Source: Bacillota bacterium
Lineage (GTDB): Bacteria; Bacillota_I; Bacilli_A; Izemoplasmatales; UBA1188
NCBI GenBank assembly: GCA_023410715.1
Contig: JAEYPN010000029.1
Location: forward strand, 1-38,103
Direction: 5' to 3'
DNA length: 38,103 bases
A model generated the notes under the pieces. That model was not told the DNA's origin, did not search any database, and saw only the letters and a list, made by a program, of their open reading frames with translations. Both the position numbers and the translations under genes were made by a program. Shown one piece after another: positions 7,390-15,469 of the stretch; the stretch's first letter is position 1, and each line of letters opens with the position of its first letter.

Positions 7390-9954
7390 GTGCTAAAACT
7401 AGAAAATATCTGTAAGGAATATGAACAACTAAATGGAAATAAAGTTATAGCTCTAGAAAACATCAATTTGGAATTTAATCGCTGTGAATTAGTTTGTATT
7501 GTCGGTGAGAGTGGCTGTGGAAAATCGACACTCATCAATATTCTTTCTGGTATTGATGAAATGACAAAGGGCAATTATGTCCTAGGTAATCGCCTGACCA
7601 GTACGCTATCGGAATCAGATTGGGATAATTATCGAAATGTAGTTTTTGGAGTCTTATTTCAAGACAATTACCTATTTGACAATGAAACAATTCAATATAA
7701 TTTGTCATTACCATGCAAAATCAATAATATTTCTCATGAAAAGTCATTTAATGAAGTGTTAAGCATCGTTGGTCTTGAAGGATATGAAAATAGAAAAGTA
7801 AAACACTTGAGTGGCGGTCAGAAGCAACGAGTTGCGATTGCTCGTTCTTTAATGAATGATCCAAACATCATTCTAGCTGACGAACCAACAGCGAATCTAG
7901 ATTCGGATAACGCCTTTCATATATTTTCGTTGCTTAAAAAAATATCAGCTACAAAACTAGTCATTGTGGTAACCCACGATCAAGATTTGGCAAATAAGTT
8001 TGGTGATAAAGTAATCACAATGAAAGACGGTAAAATACTTGATGTAATGAAACATACAATTAATGAAATAGGCAACTTTGAGTTGTCTATTTTGGAATCA
8101 AATGATAGGCATAACATTAAAGGTACCGGATTTCAGGAACTGTATGGCAAAATTAAAGAAACAATTCTCCAAGATTCTGACAATACAAATGACATTTTTT
8201 CATTTTCTTTAAAGTGTGATAGTATAGACAATTCTCAAGAGACAAATGTATTTTCACTGCCAGACTTAGAATATGTAAAGTCACAAACACAAAGAATGCC
8301 ACAAAAAGATTTATTTCGAGAAACCATTAATGGCTTGTTACAAAATGGAAAAAGGTTTTTTGTGTCCTTGATCATGTACAGTTTATTAATGTTTTTACTT
8401 TTAACCGTTTTGTTTCTAGGATTTGGCAACAAGAAACGAGTTATTGCCAAATATTTGAATACCTATGGAACAAATAATCTTATCATTTATAAGTTAGGGA
8501 GTCATAAAAATAAATTTTTTAATTCTTATCAAAAAGAATTATATAATGATAAGATAATGTATTTTTTTCTAGAATCTATGGATTCCGTTTCGAGTCTTTC
8601 CTATTGTCTTGGTCAATATACTGCCAAGAATAATATGTATACGGCAGGAGTGTCAAATGGTAAAAGTATCATTGAAATTAATGGTGTTAGTTTATATCTT
8701 TTTTCCGGTGATAAAAATAATATAACATACAAAGGATCATTCCCCGTTTATGAAGATGAAATCATGGTGACGGATTACTTTTTTGATACGTTTGGATACA
8801 CCTTAGATAAAAAAAATGATATTTATATCAATGATGTAAAGTTTACTATCACAGGATATATTGTGACCGATTATGAAGCTTATGGTATTCGTGCAAAAAT
8901 AGGAAGTACTGACTATACAGATATTTCTGATTACAAGCTAAACTATGAGTATAAGACGGCATATGTTTCTGAGTCAGCTATGGCTCGTTTAGGATTTTCA
9001 AGAGAAGTACTCGATCTTCCTTTTAGCAATTTCTTGTTTTCTGATGATTTTAGCCTTTATACGAGAACATCTGTTAACTATGGATCAGTTCAAAAAGAGC
9101 GTTTAAATGATATAGATTTAGTTTGGGGAAGATACCCCTCAGCTTTAAATGAAGTCTTAGTTTCCAAGTCTTATCTTCTTTATGCAGGAATTAAAGATTA
9201 TGATAAAATTCAGGATTCTTATTTCTTCAATAATATGTATGATGAGTATTATGGCGATTTATATTGTGATTCAATTAATCTATACGAATTCTTTCAAGAA
9301 GGAATAAAAATTGTTGGTGTTTATGAAAAAGTTAATTTTGATTCAGATGTTGATAATTCCGATGTAATAATTAATCCAACAATATTCGCTGAAATTATCG
9401 AACAATACTATCGTTATTATGTATTTGACAACATTCGAGTACACTACACTGATTTGAACCAAGTCGTGCAAGAATTGTATGATCATGACTATCAAATAGA
9501 CGAACCAAATATTGTTAAAATTGATAATTTCTTTCTAAGTTTAAGTAAGTATTTTTATTTCATTCTTTTAGGTATTATCGTTTTAACAATTATCGTGGTT
9601 TTCCTACTTATCAATTCTTTATCTAACTCAATATTTGAGAATAATCGAAATATAAGCATTCTTAGATTAATCGGAGTTAAGAAGAAAGATACAATGGTAA
9701 TATTTTCTTTACAAAGCGTAATTTTGGTTGTGTCTGGACTCTTGTTAGGATTTATTGGTTCAATTCTTGCTTTAAAATACATAAATAATGTTTTTGCATC
9801 TAAAGTGCAAGAAAACTATTTTAATGTAATTATCGTCAATTACGTTGCTTTATTACTAGTCTTGATCGGCGGGATTGTTGTAGGTTTTATCTGTACTTAT
9901 ATTCCACTCAATCGCTTTTCCAAACTCAAACCTTATAAAATCATTAAGTTTTAA
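7390..9954 (+). CDS. Fused ATPase-permease ABC transporter, MacB/FtsX type, unit B
   Basis: The 854-residue paralogue of the unit A transporter starts at GTG; an overlapping ATG one base upstream is in another frame and stops at once. All ATPase motifs are kept (GESGCGKST, LSGGQ, ILADEP, and the H-loop HD). The ATPase domain is nearly identical to copy A. The extracytoplasmic domain differs most just after the first membrane helix (about residues 350-430), where substrate or partner contact would be expected. The FtsX-like C-terminal helices are conserved. The flanking DNA after the stop also resembles copy A (shared AAATTTACAGG), so the repeat unit extends past the gene. Confidence 0.85.
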   Translation: MLKLENICKEYEQLNGNKVIALENINLEFNRCELVCIVGESGCGKSTLINILSGIDEMTKGNYVLGNRLTSTLSESDWDNYRNVVFGVLFQDNYLFDNETIQYNLSLPCKINNISHEKSFNEVLSIVGLEGYENRKVKHLSGGQKQRVAIARSLMNDPNIILADEPTANLDSDNAFHIFSLLKKISATKLVIVVTHDQDLANKFGDKVITMKDGKILDVMKHTINEIGNFELSILESNDRHNIKGTGFQELYGKIKETILQDSDNTNDIFSFSLKCDSIDNSQETNVFSLPDLEYVKSQTQRMPQKDLFRETINGLLQNGKRFFVSLIMYSLLMFLLLTVLFLGFGNKKRVIAKYLNTYGTNNLIIYKLGSHKNKFFNSYQKELYNDKIMYFFLESMDSVSSLSYCLGQYTAKNNMYTAGVSNGKSIIEINGVSLYLFSGDKNNITYKGSFPVYEDEIMVTDYFFDTFGYTLDKKNDIYINDVKFTITGYIVTDYEAYGIRAKIGSTDYTDISDYKLNYEYKTAYVSESAMARLGFSREVLDLPFSNFLFSDDFSLYTRTSVNYGSVQKERLNDIDLVWGRYPSALNEVLVSKSYLLYAGIKDYDKIQDSYFFNNMYDEYYGDLYCDSINLYEFFQEGIKIVGVYEKVNFDSDVDNSDVIINPTIFAEIIEQYYRYYVFDNIRVHYTDLNQVVQELYDHDYQIDEPNIVKIDNFFLSLSKYFYFILLGIIVLTIIVVFLLINSLSNSIFENNRNISILRLIGVKKKDTMVIFSLQSVILVVSGLLLGFIGSILALKYINNVFASKVQENYFNVIIVNYVALLLVLIGGIVVGFICTYIPLNRFSKLKPYKIIKF

Positions 9955-10124
9955 TGTAAAATATATGTTGTAACTCTTACACTTATTGCTGGAGTTACAC
10001 ATCAAAATTTGATATAAAATTTACAGGTATACAAGAATTTGTGATAGTGTGTTAGTTTAAATAAAAGATATTACAGTACATGAAAAATACGTAAAAATAT
10101 TACTTAGTTTAGGAGTAATTTGTA

Positions 10125-10442
10125 ATGAAGAAAGATTGGCATAAAAAAGGTATAACTATAAATGAAAAACTTGCTGATTGTTATTTTCAATGTGTGTATT
10201 ATTTAAGCATATACAATGGTGTTTCTAATAATGATATTAAATATTTTAAAATTGATAATACAAGCCTATTCCATATTGATACATACATAGACAAATATAA
10301 TTTATTAATTGATATACCATTAGATGATAGTTTCTTAAATTTAGTGGTTGAAGAAATTAAATCTATAACAAAAAAAATAAGTGAAATAGATTTTAATAAA
10401 GTAGAAGAATTGACATTTTATAAAATAAAAAATTATTGGTAA
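10125..10442 (+). CDS. Small hypothetical protein, 105 aa
   Basis: The product is soluble, acidic and lysine-rich, with no signal peptide and no membrane segment. An AGGAG ribosome binding site lies about 9 bases before the ATG. It begins 171 bases after ABC unit B in the same direction and is followed by a good terminator, so it may be the last gene of that transcript. An immunity or accessory role would fit the position, but nothing in the sequence shows it. The family is not recognised. Confidence 0.55.
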   Translation: MKKDWHKKGITINEKLADCYFQCVYYLSIYNGVSNNDIKYFKIDNTSLFHIDTYIDKYNLLIDIPLDDSFLNLVVEEIKSITKKISEIDFNKVEELTFYKIKNYW

Positions 10443-10581
10443 ATATTTTTATCTGTTTATAGAATTATTAACAATCGTTTTAAATGACTTTCAGTAACAA
10501 GAAGAAATAAATTTTAAATAAAATTTAATGGTGCGTAAATGTATTAAAATAGTCGAGCTAACACATATTAAATAAAATTAC

Positions 10582-10625
10582 CCACATTTATCAAACAAAA
10601 TTACAATTAAATGTGGTTTTTGTTT
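10582..10625 (+). terminator. Rho-independent terminator
   Basis: Nine-base stem CCACATTTA (10582-10590) with TAAATGTGG (10608-10616), a 17-base loop, then a T-rich tail. Confidence 0.75.
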
Positions 10626-10778
10626 GTAAATTATATAATTGAAGAAAAATTTAAAGTAGTAAATATTACCATTACATAGGCTATCGTAAAACATTTATAT
10701 AAAAATATTTGGAAATGACTATATCTTATGATAAAATTAATAAGAAGATATCTTATGATTTTTCTAAAAGGTAGGCGG

Positions 10779-11306
10779 ATGAAAATGAATTATAAAATTG
10801 AAGCAATTAAGATTCTTTTAAATACCGATTGTGTCTTAACTCGATATTATTCTTTAATCCCCTATAAAGAAAAACTTGTAAATAATTTAATTGAACTTGG
10901 TTGTACAACAAAAGATGAATGCTTGAAGTTGGACGATGAACTTCTAATTAAATCAGGTTTACCTAATATAGAAGATGTTAGGTTGTTTAAAAGTTTTTTG
11001 AACATTTATGATATTAATAAATCTAAATTTAAAGAAATAAATACATTTTGCACATCAAAAGAAGAAGAGAATGCTTTCTACCAATTATATTTGTTACCTG
11101 GTATAAAAAAAACAAGAGCTACTCTGTACTACAAATCTGGTTATGATACATTAAAAGTCATAGCTAATTCTTCAGCTGAAGAAATAATTTTTAAAATAAG
11201 TGGTACAATTGATAGAGATAATTTAGAGTTAAAAGTTCCCTTATTGAAAGAAGTTAAAACACACATAGCTGTTGCCAAAGCATTTAGTTTATACAGTGTG
11301 GAATAG
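10779..11306 (+). CDS. Helix-hairpin-helix protein, DUF4332-like
   Basis: The frame opens at 10728, but the ATG at 10779 is the better start: an AAAGGTAGGCGG purine block lies just upstream, while the first 17 codons look unlike the rest and have no ribosome binding site. The product has 175 residues. Two related helical segments are seen, each with a helix-hairpin-helix pattern; the clearest is LLPGIKKTRATLYYKSGYDTL, resembling the LPGI-x-K-x-A-x-x-L-x-x-x-G-Y-x-T-L pattern of DUF4332 and DNA-repair HhH modules. Such domains usually bind DNA non-specifically or mediate contacts. The cytoplasmic role is unknown. Confidence 0.55.
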   Translation: MKMNYKIEAIKILLNTDCVLTRYYSLIPYKEKLVNNLIELGCTTKDECLKLDDELLIKSGLPNIEDVRLFKSFLNIYDINKSKFKEINTFCTSKEEENAFYQLYLLPGIKKTRATLYYKSGYDTLKVIANSSAEEIIFKISGTIDRDNLELKVPLLKEVKTHIAVAKAFSLYSVE

Positions 11307-11421
11307 TTAATAAAATAATTTATATATTGTTACTTAATTTAAAAACATTATAAAATTTAACGATGTTAAGCTAGAATAATCTTTAAAAATCAAATAATAA
11401 ATATAATATAGAGGAACTCAG

Positions 11422-12060
11422 ATGAAAAGAAAACGTTTAGACCGGGATTTAAAATGGGGATTTCAGTACTATCCATACTATCAATTTCACATAGATTCCG
11501 AGATTTTTTCTGGTCTTGTTAGCCTTATTAAATTAACCGATGGGGATTATATTTATTGGAATCTACCAAAAGCAGGAAAAACTTCTGTATGTGGAAACGG
11601 AATGACTTGGCTACAACTAATACCTGATAATAAAAGGCGTCTAATTACTGCAATGTATCTTCCAATGAAAAAGAATGTAAAAGGTAAAGAATTCTCGTAT
11701 TCTATTTCTGTTTGGTATGTGGATATAATAGAGGGAATAGATTACGATATTGATGGAGTTGCTGCGTATTATGATAAGTTTCTTGATGTTATATTTACAC
11801 CACAAGGTGATGTTATCATTGATGATCGAGATGAGTTAGAAGAAGCCTATCACTTAGGGCAGCTTTCTCAAGAACAGTATGAATCAGCCGTTAAAGAATG
11901 CGAACTTATAATAAAGGAAATGTGTTCAGATATTGAAGATACAGAACGATGGTGTGCAGAAGTTTATGAAATTGTGAATGAAAAAATAAGACTGTACGAA
12001 AAACCAAAGAAAAAGTATTATCAAATGTTAAACGAAAATTCTAAAAAAAATGATGTATGA
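11422..12060 (+). CDS. DUF402 family protein (nucleoside di/triphosphatase-like fold)
   Basis: The product has 212 residues. The family core is recognisable: WYVDI near residue 98, YYDKFLDVIFTPQGDVIIDDRD at about 116-137 and a DELEEAYHLGQLSQEQY segment after it. DUF402 members include Staphylococcus SA1684 (Ntdp), which hydrolyses nucleoside di- and triphosphates with divalent metal bound by Asp/Glu residues of this segment, and FomD. The acidic residues needed are present here. An AGAGGAA ribosome binding site lies before the ATG. It ends in TGA. The exact substrate cannot be read from the sequence. Confidence 0.7.
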   Translation: MKRKRLDRDLKWGFQYYPYYQFHIDSEIFSGLVSLIKLTDGDYIYWNLPKAGKTSVCGNGMTWLQLIPDNKRRLITAMYLPMKKNVKGKEFSYSISVWYVDIIEGIDYDIDGVAAYYDKFLDVIFTPQGDVIIDDRDELEEAYHLGQLSQEQYESAVKECELIIKEMCSDIEDTERWCAEVYEIVNEKIRLYEKPKKKYYQMLNENSKKNDV

Positions 12061-12130
12061 TAAACCTTTACATAAAAAGTTTTTTATAAGATAAATTAAA
12101 TATATAAACAATAATTTGTAGGGATGGAAT

Positions 12131-12547
12131 ATGAAATATATTAAAGTTACAAATGATTTTTTTAATGATTTAGCGATACTTCAAAAGGCATACAAGAAAG
12201 ATATCGGGGAAAATGAACCAACGAAATTTGATTTGGATACATTGTTTAAGGCTGTTTTAGATGAACAGATTCTATTTTTTGGATGCATTGATAACGGCAA
12301 ATTAATTGCTTGTTGTTCTATTAGTCCTACTTTTTCAACGTTTGACTATAAACGTGGAGGGTTATTTGAAGATTTCTATATTCTCTAAATGTTTAGACAT
12401 AAAGGTATTGCTCATAAGCTTGTCCAATTTGCATATAAGGAAAGCAAAGTTAGTTCTTTATTAGTTGGTTGTGCTGATTGCGATGTTGATATGTATAAGG
12501 CGTTAGGATTTAATATAAAAATTGGTAACATGCTGGCTTATATATAA
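12131..12547 (+). pseudogene. GNAT acetyltransferase gene split by one in-frame TAA
   Basis: ATG 12131, after a TAGGGATGG ribosome binding site, opens 85 codons ending in EDFYIL, then TAA at 12386-12388. The same frame continues without error for 52 codons to TAA at 12545-12547. The second part carries the acetyl-CoA motif A, FRHKGIAHKLV (R-x-x-G-x-A), and the ALGF motif near the end. The whole would be a normal 138-codon GNAT. The TAA is directly followed by ATG, so re-initiation giving a two-piece enzyme is possible. A recent nonsense mutation is the simpler explanation. The substrate is unknown. Confidence 0.7.
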
Positions 12548-12617
12548 ATGCTCTGAAACTATATGCTTAAAACAGTAGAAATTTAAATAAATATTTGATA
12601 TAATGTTATCATAATAC

Positions 12618-12647
12618 TTGACTTTTAGATAAGCAAACTGCTAAAAT
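12618..12647 (+). promoter_or_regulatory. Promoter of efp
   Basis: TTGACT (12618-12623) and TAAAAT (12642-12647) are 18 bases apart, about 40 bases before the efp start codon. Confidence 0.5.
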
Positions 12648-12687
12648 AAAACGGTTAAGAAAATTTAGTATCAAGGAGATATATATT

Positions 12688-13245
12688 ATGACAATTGAAG
12701 CTGGAGATTTTAGAACAGGGTTAACGTTAATCATTGAAGGAAAACTTTACGTTGTTCTTGATTTTATGCATGTTAAACCAGGAAAAGGTGCAGCAATTCT
12801 TAAAACTAAATTAAAAGATTTAAGATCAGGCACAGTATTAGAAAAAGCATTTAACACAAATACAAAATTTGAACAAGCTCTTATTGAGAAAAAGCCAGTT
12901 CAGTATTCATATGAGGCTGATAAAGTTTATTACTTTATGGATGTTGAAACTTACGAAACGTATGAATTAAGCGAAGATAAGATTGGATTTAATAAAAACT
13001 TCTTAATTGATGGTATGCAATTAAACCTAACATTCTTTGAAGATGAAGTTTTAGAAGTCTTAATTCCAGAAAAAGTAGAACTTACTGTAACTGACACAAC
13101 AGATGCTATTAGCGGTGCTTCAAGTACTTCTACAAAAGAAGCCTTTCTTGAAACAGGTTTAAGATTAAGAGTACCTCAATTTATAAAAGTAGGAGATAAA
13201 ATTATTGTATCTTCAAGTGATGGATCATACTGCGGTAGAGCTTAA
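12688..13245 (+). CDS. efp: Translation elongation factor P
   Basis: EF-P enters the E site of stalled ribosomes and helps peptide-bond formation at proline runs. The 185-residue length is standard. The N-terminal KOW-like domain shows the modification loop VKPGKGAA, with the target lysine at residue 33 (equivalent to B. subtilis Lys32). The OB domains follow, with an LETG-x-x-x-x-VP-x-FI signature at about 155-166 and a GSYCGRA end instead of the usual Y-V-x-R. An AAGGAG ribosome binding site precedes the ATG. The gene ends 6 bases before an SDR gene, which suggests an operon; see the finding on EF-P modification. Confidence 0.95.
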   Translation: MTIEAGDFRTGLTLIIEGKLYVVLDFMHVKPGKGAAILKTKLKDLRSGTVLEKAFNTNTKFEQALIEKKPVQYSYEADKVYYFMDVETYETYELSEDKIGFNKNFLIDGMQLNLTFFEDEVLEVLIPEKVELTVTDTTDAISGASSTSTKEAFLETGLRLRVPQFIKVGDKIIVSSSDGSYCGRA

Positions 13246-13251
13246 TCAATT

Positions 13252-13995
13252 ATGAGTAAGGTTGTATTAGTAACAGGTAGTGCAAAAGGAATTGGTGCTG
13301 CGATTATTCTAGAATTAGCTAAGGCTGGTTATGATTGTGTAATCAATTACAATACATCAGAAAAAGAAGCATTTGCATTAAACGAAAAAATTAAAGAATA
13401 TAGTGTCAGATCTTTAGTCATTAAATGTGATGTCAGCAGTGAAAGTGAAGTAAATAATATGTTTGATATTATTGAAAACGAACTTGGCGGAGTTGATATT
13501 TTAGTCAATAATGCAGCGATTGAAACACCAAACATCTTTAATAAAAAAACCATTTCAGATTTTAAGAAAGTCATAGATGTTAATCTTATTGGTGCATATA
13601 TTACAGCAAAAAGAGCGGGACGCTATATGATAGATAAGAAATGGGGCCGTATCATCAATATCTCATCGACAAATGGTATGAATACTTATTATCCAATGGG
13701 GTTAGAGTATGATGCTTCGAAGGCTGCTTTAAATTCTCTTACACATAATTTGGCAATCCAATTTGCACCGTATGTGAATGTAAATGCTATTGCGCCTGGG
13801 TTAATTAATACAGAAAATGAAATTGCTGATTATGATGAAGAATTTATGCAAATGGAAATAGATAAAATCCTTAAAAGACGAATCGGCGAAGCAAGCGAGG
13901 TTGCCAAGCTTGTAAAATATTTGATCAGTGATGATGCTGACTATATAAATAATTCTATAATTAGAATTGATGGTGGGCAGTATAGTAGTTTTTAA
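13252..13995 (+). CDS. Short-chain dehydrogenase/reductase, YmfI/FabG-like, linked to efp
   Basis: This 247-residue classical SDR has the NAD(P)-binding motif TGSAKGIG (8-15), NNAA (86-89), the active-site Asn111, Ser138/139, and Tyr153-x-x-x-Lys157. Its GGQ-type C-terminus is typical of FabG-like enzymes. It starts 6 bases after efp with no clear ribosome binding site of its own, so translation is probably coupled. In B. subtilis the FabG-like SDR YmfI is needed to finish the 5-aminopentanol modification of EF-P by reducing a ketone intermediate. That role is inferred here from position, not proven by a unique motif. A general ketoacyl or alcohol reductase is the alternative. Confidence 0.85.
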   Translation: MSKVVLVTGSAKGIGAAIILELAKAGYDCVINYNTSEKEAFALNEKIKEYSVRSLVIKCDVSSESEVNNMFDIIENELGGVDILVNNAAIETPNIFNKKTISDFKKVIDVNLIGAYITAKRAGRYMIDKKWGRIINISSTNGMNTYYPMGLEYDASKAALNSLTHNLAIQFAPYVNVNAIAPGLINTENEIADYDEEFMQMEIDKILKRRIGEASEVAKLVKYLISDDADYINNSIIRIDGGQYSSF

Positions 13996-14004
13996 AATGT
14001 TATG

Positions 14005-14034
14005 AAATGAGAAATGATGAATTTCTCATTTTTT
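14005..14034 (+). terminator. Terminator of the efp-SDR operon
   Basis: Eleven-base stem AAATGAGAAAT (14005-14015) with ATTTCTCATTT (14021-14031), loop GATGA, T-run to 14034. It begins 10 bases after the SDR stop. Confidence 0.85.
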
Positions 14035-14047
14035 ATAGACGAAATTA

Positions 14048-14084
14048 AAAAGTAGGCATTAGTTTTTTACTAATTCCTACTTTT
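14048..14084 (-). terminator. Terminator of ynbB, near-symmetric and possibly bidirectional
   Basis: AAAAGTAGG-c-ATTAGT pairs with ACTAAT-t-CCTACTTTT around a T loop. A-runs and T-runs on both sides let it work in either direction. It lies 12 bases after the ynbB stop. Confidence 0.75.
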
Positions 14085-14095
14085 GCTATATTATA

Positions 14096-15352
14096 TTATT
14101 TATTTTCAATAATTTTTGATAATGCATTCATTATGCTTAATTTACCATATTCATATGTAAGTCCGCCCTGCATATATAGTGTGTATGGCTCAACACAAGG
14201 TGCGTCGGCACTAAGCTCTATTGTACTTCCTTCAGTGAAGCACCCCGCAGCCATTATTACATCACATGGATAACCTGGCATAGGAGAAGGAGTGATATAT
14301 ACACCTGAATCTATAGGGGAAGAGGCTTGAATGCTTCTTGCAAATGAAACAAGATTCTTTTTTGTTTTAAGTTGAATAATCTGAATTATATCAGTTCTAT
14401 ATTCATTATACTTTGGAGAAATATCATTAAATCCTAAATTTTCTAGCATATATGATGCAAAAACTTGAGTTTTTAGAGCGCTCTTTACAGCGTTAGGAGC
14501 CATAAATACTCCTTTAAAGAAATTAATATTTTGATTAAAATTAGCTCCTAAGTCTTTACCAACACCAGGTGCAGTAAGTCTATCCGCAATCATATTAATG
14601 TATTTTTCCTTACCAGCAATATATCCACCTGTTGAAGCAATTCCTCCACCAAGATTTTTCATTAAGGAACCAACCACAATATCCGCACCAACATGACCTG
14701 GCTCTCTTCTTTCAACTAATTCACCATAGCAGTTATCAACCATAATAATAACTTCTTCATTAACGCTTCTAATTACTTTAATTACTTCTTCAATCTGATC
14801 GATAGTAAGTGATTTACGAGAAGAATAGCCTCTTGATCTTTGAATTTCAACGAGTTTTAAATCATGTCTTTTAACTCTTTCTTTAATTTTTTCTATATCA
14901 AACTGATTATTTACTAAATCAATTTGCTCATAATTTATTCCATTAGCTTTTAATGATTGTGTTGAATCACCAATAATACCCACCATTTGAAGAAGTGAAT
15001 CATATGGCTTACCAGAAATTGAAACCATTGTATCTCCATGTTTTAATAATGCTGAAAATGCTAAATATAAGGCATTTGTTCCGCTCATTATTTGCACTCT
15101 TACTAAAGAATCTTCAGTGCCTAAAATTGAAGCAAATATTTTTTCTAGTTTATTCCTTCCTGTATCAAAATTACCATAACCATTTCTATCGGTAAAGTCT
15201 GAATATTCTACATTATTTTCAATAAATGCTGATAAGATTCTATTTGAATTATATAAGCATGTTTCATCTATTTCATTATAAATATCCTTTAAATCAATCT
15301 CTGCTTGTTTACTTAAATCTAAAATTTTATTGCTAATATTATCTAGTATCAT
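14096..15352 (-). CDS. ynbB: YnbB family PLP-dependent protein (methionine gamma-lyase-like, 'aluminium resistance protein')
   Basis: The product has 418 residues, the size of B. subtilis YnbB. Family motifs: GYGNFDTGR, the QIMSGT anchor, QRSRGYSSR, VDNCYGE with the PLP-contacting Asp206, and SLMKNLGGGIASTGGYIAG with Lys232 as the Schiff-base lysine. The ATG at 15352 is chosen because GGGTG lies just before it and the -10 TATAAT (15373-15368) would start the transcript near 15361, past a possible TTG start at 15364. In B. subtilis ynbB is required for 5-aminopentanol modification of EF-P, which fits its place opposite efp. The fold is that of a cystathionine lyase-type enzyme; the reaction is not settled. 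Confidence 0.9.
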   Translation of the reverse strand: MILDNISNKILDLSKQAEIDLKDIYNEIDETCLYNSNRILSAFIENNVEYSDFTDRNGYGNFDTGRNKLEKIFASILGTEDSLVRVQIMSGTNALYLAFSALLKHGDTMVSISGKPYDSLLQMVGIIGDSTQSLKANGINYEQIDLVNNQFDIEKIKERVKRHDLKLVEIQRSRGYSSRKSLTIDQIEEVIKVIRSVNEEVIIMVDNCYGELVERREPGHVGADIVVGSLMKNLGGGIASTGGYIAGKEKYINMIADRLTAPGVGKDLGANFNQNINFFKGVFMAPNAVKSALKTQVFASYMLENLGFNDISPKYNEYRTDIIQIIQLKTKKNLVSFARSIQASSPIDSGVYITPSPMPGYPCDVIMAAGCFTEGSTIELSADAPCVEPYTLYMQGGLTYEYGKLSIMNALSKIIENK

Positions 15353-15469
15353 TTTTTCACCCAAGGAATTATATCACAATTTGAAAAAAAAGATAATATA
15401 TAGTTGAAATTATTATAAAATAATTTATAATATTCCTGGTTTATTTTATTTTAGGAGAATAATAGTATC

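Noticed and set aside
900..12700. Alternative genetic code for the host because of many in-frame stops
   Set aside because: Intact genes on both sides use TAA, TAG and TGA as true stops and CAA/CAG for glutamine, so decay is the simpler explanation.
15353..15364. TTG start for ynbB four codons upstream
   Set aside because: The -10 box at 15368-15373 would start transcription at about 15361, after this codon, and GGGTG serves the ATG at 15352.
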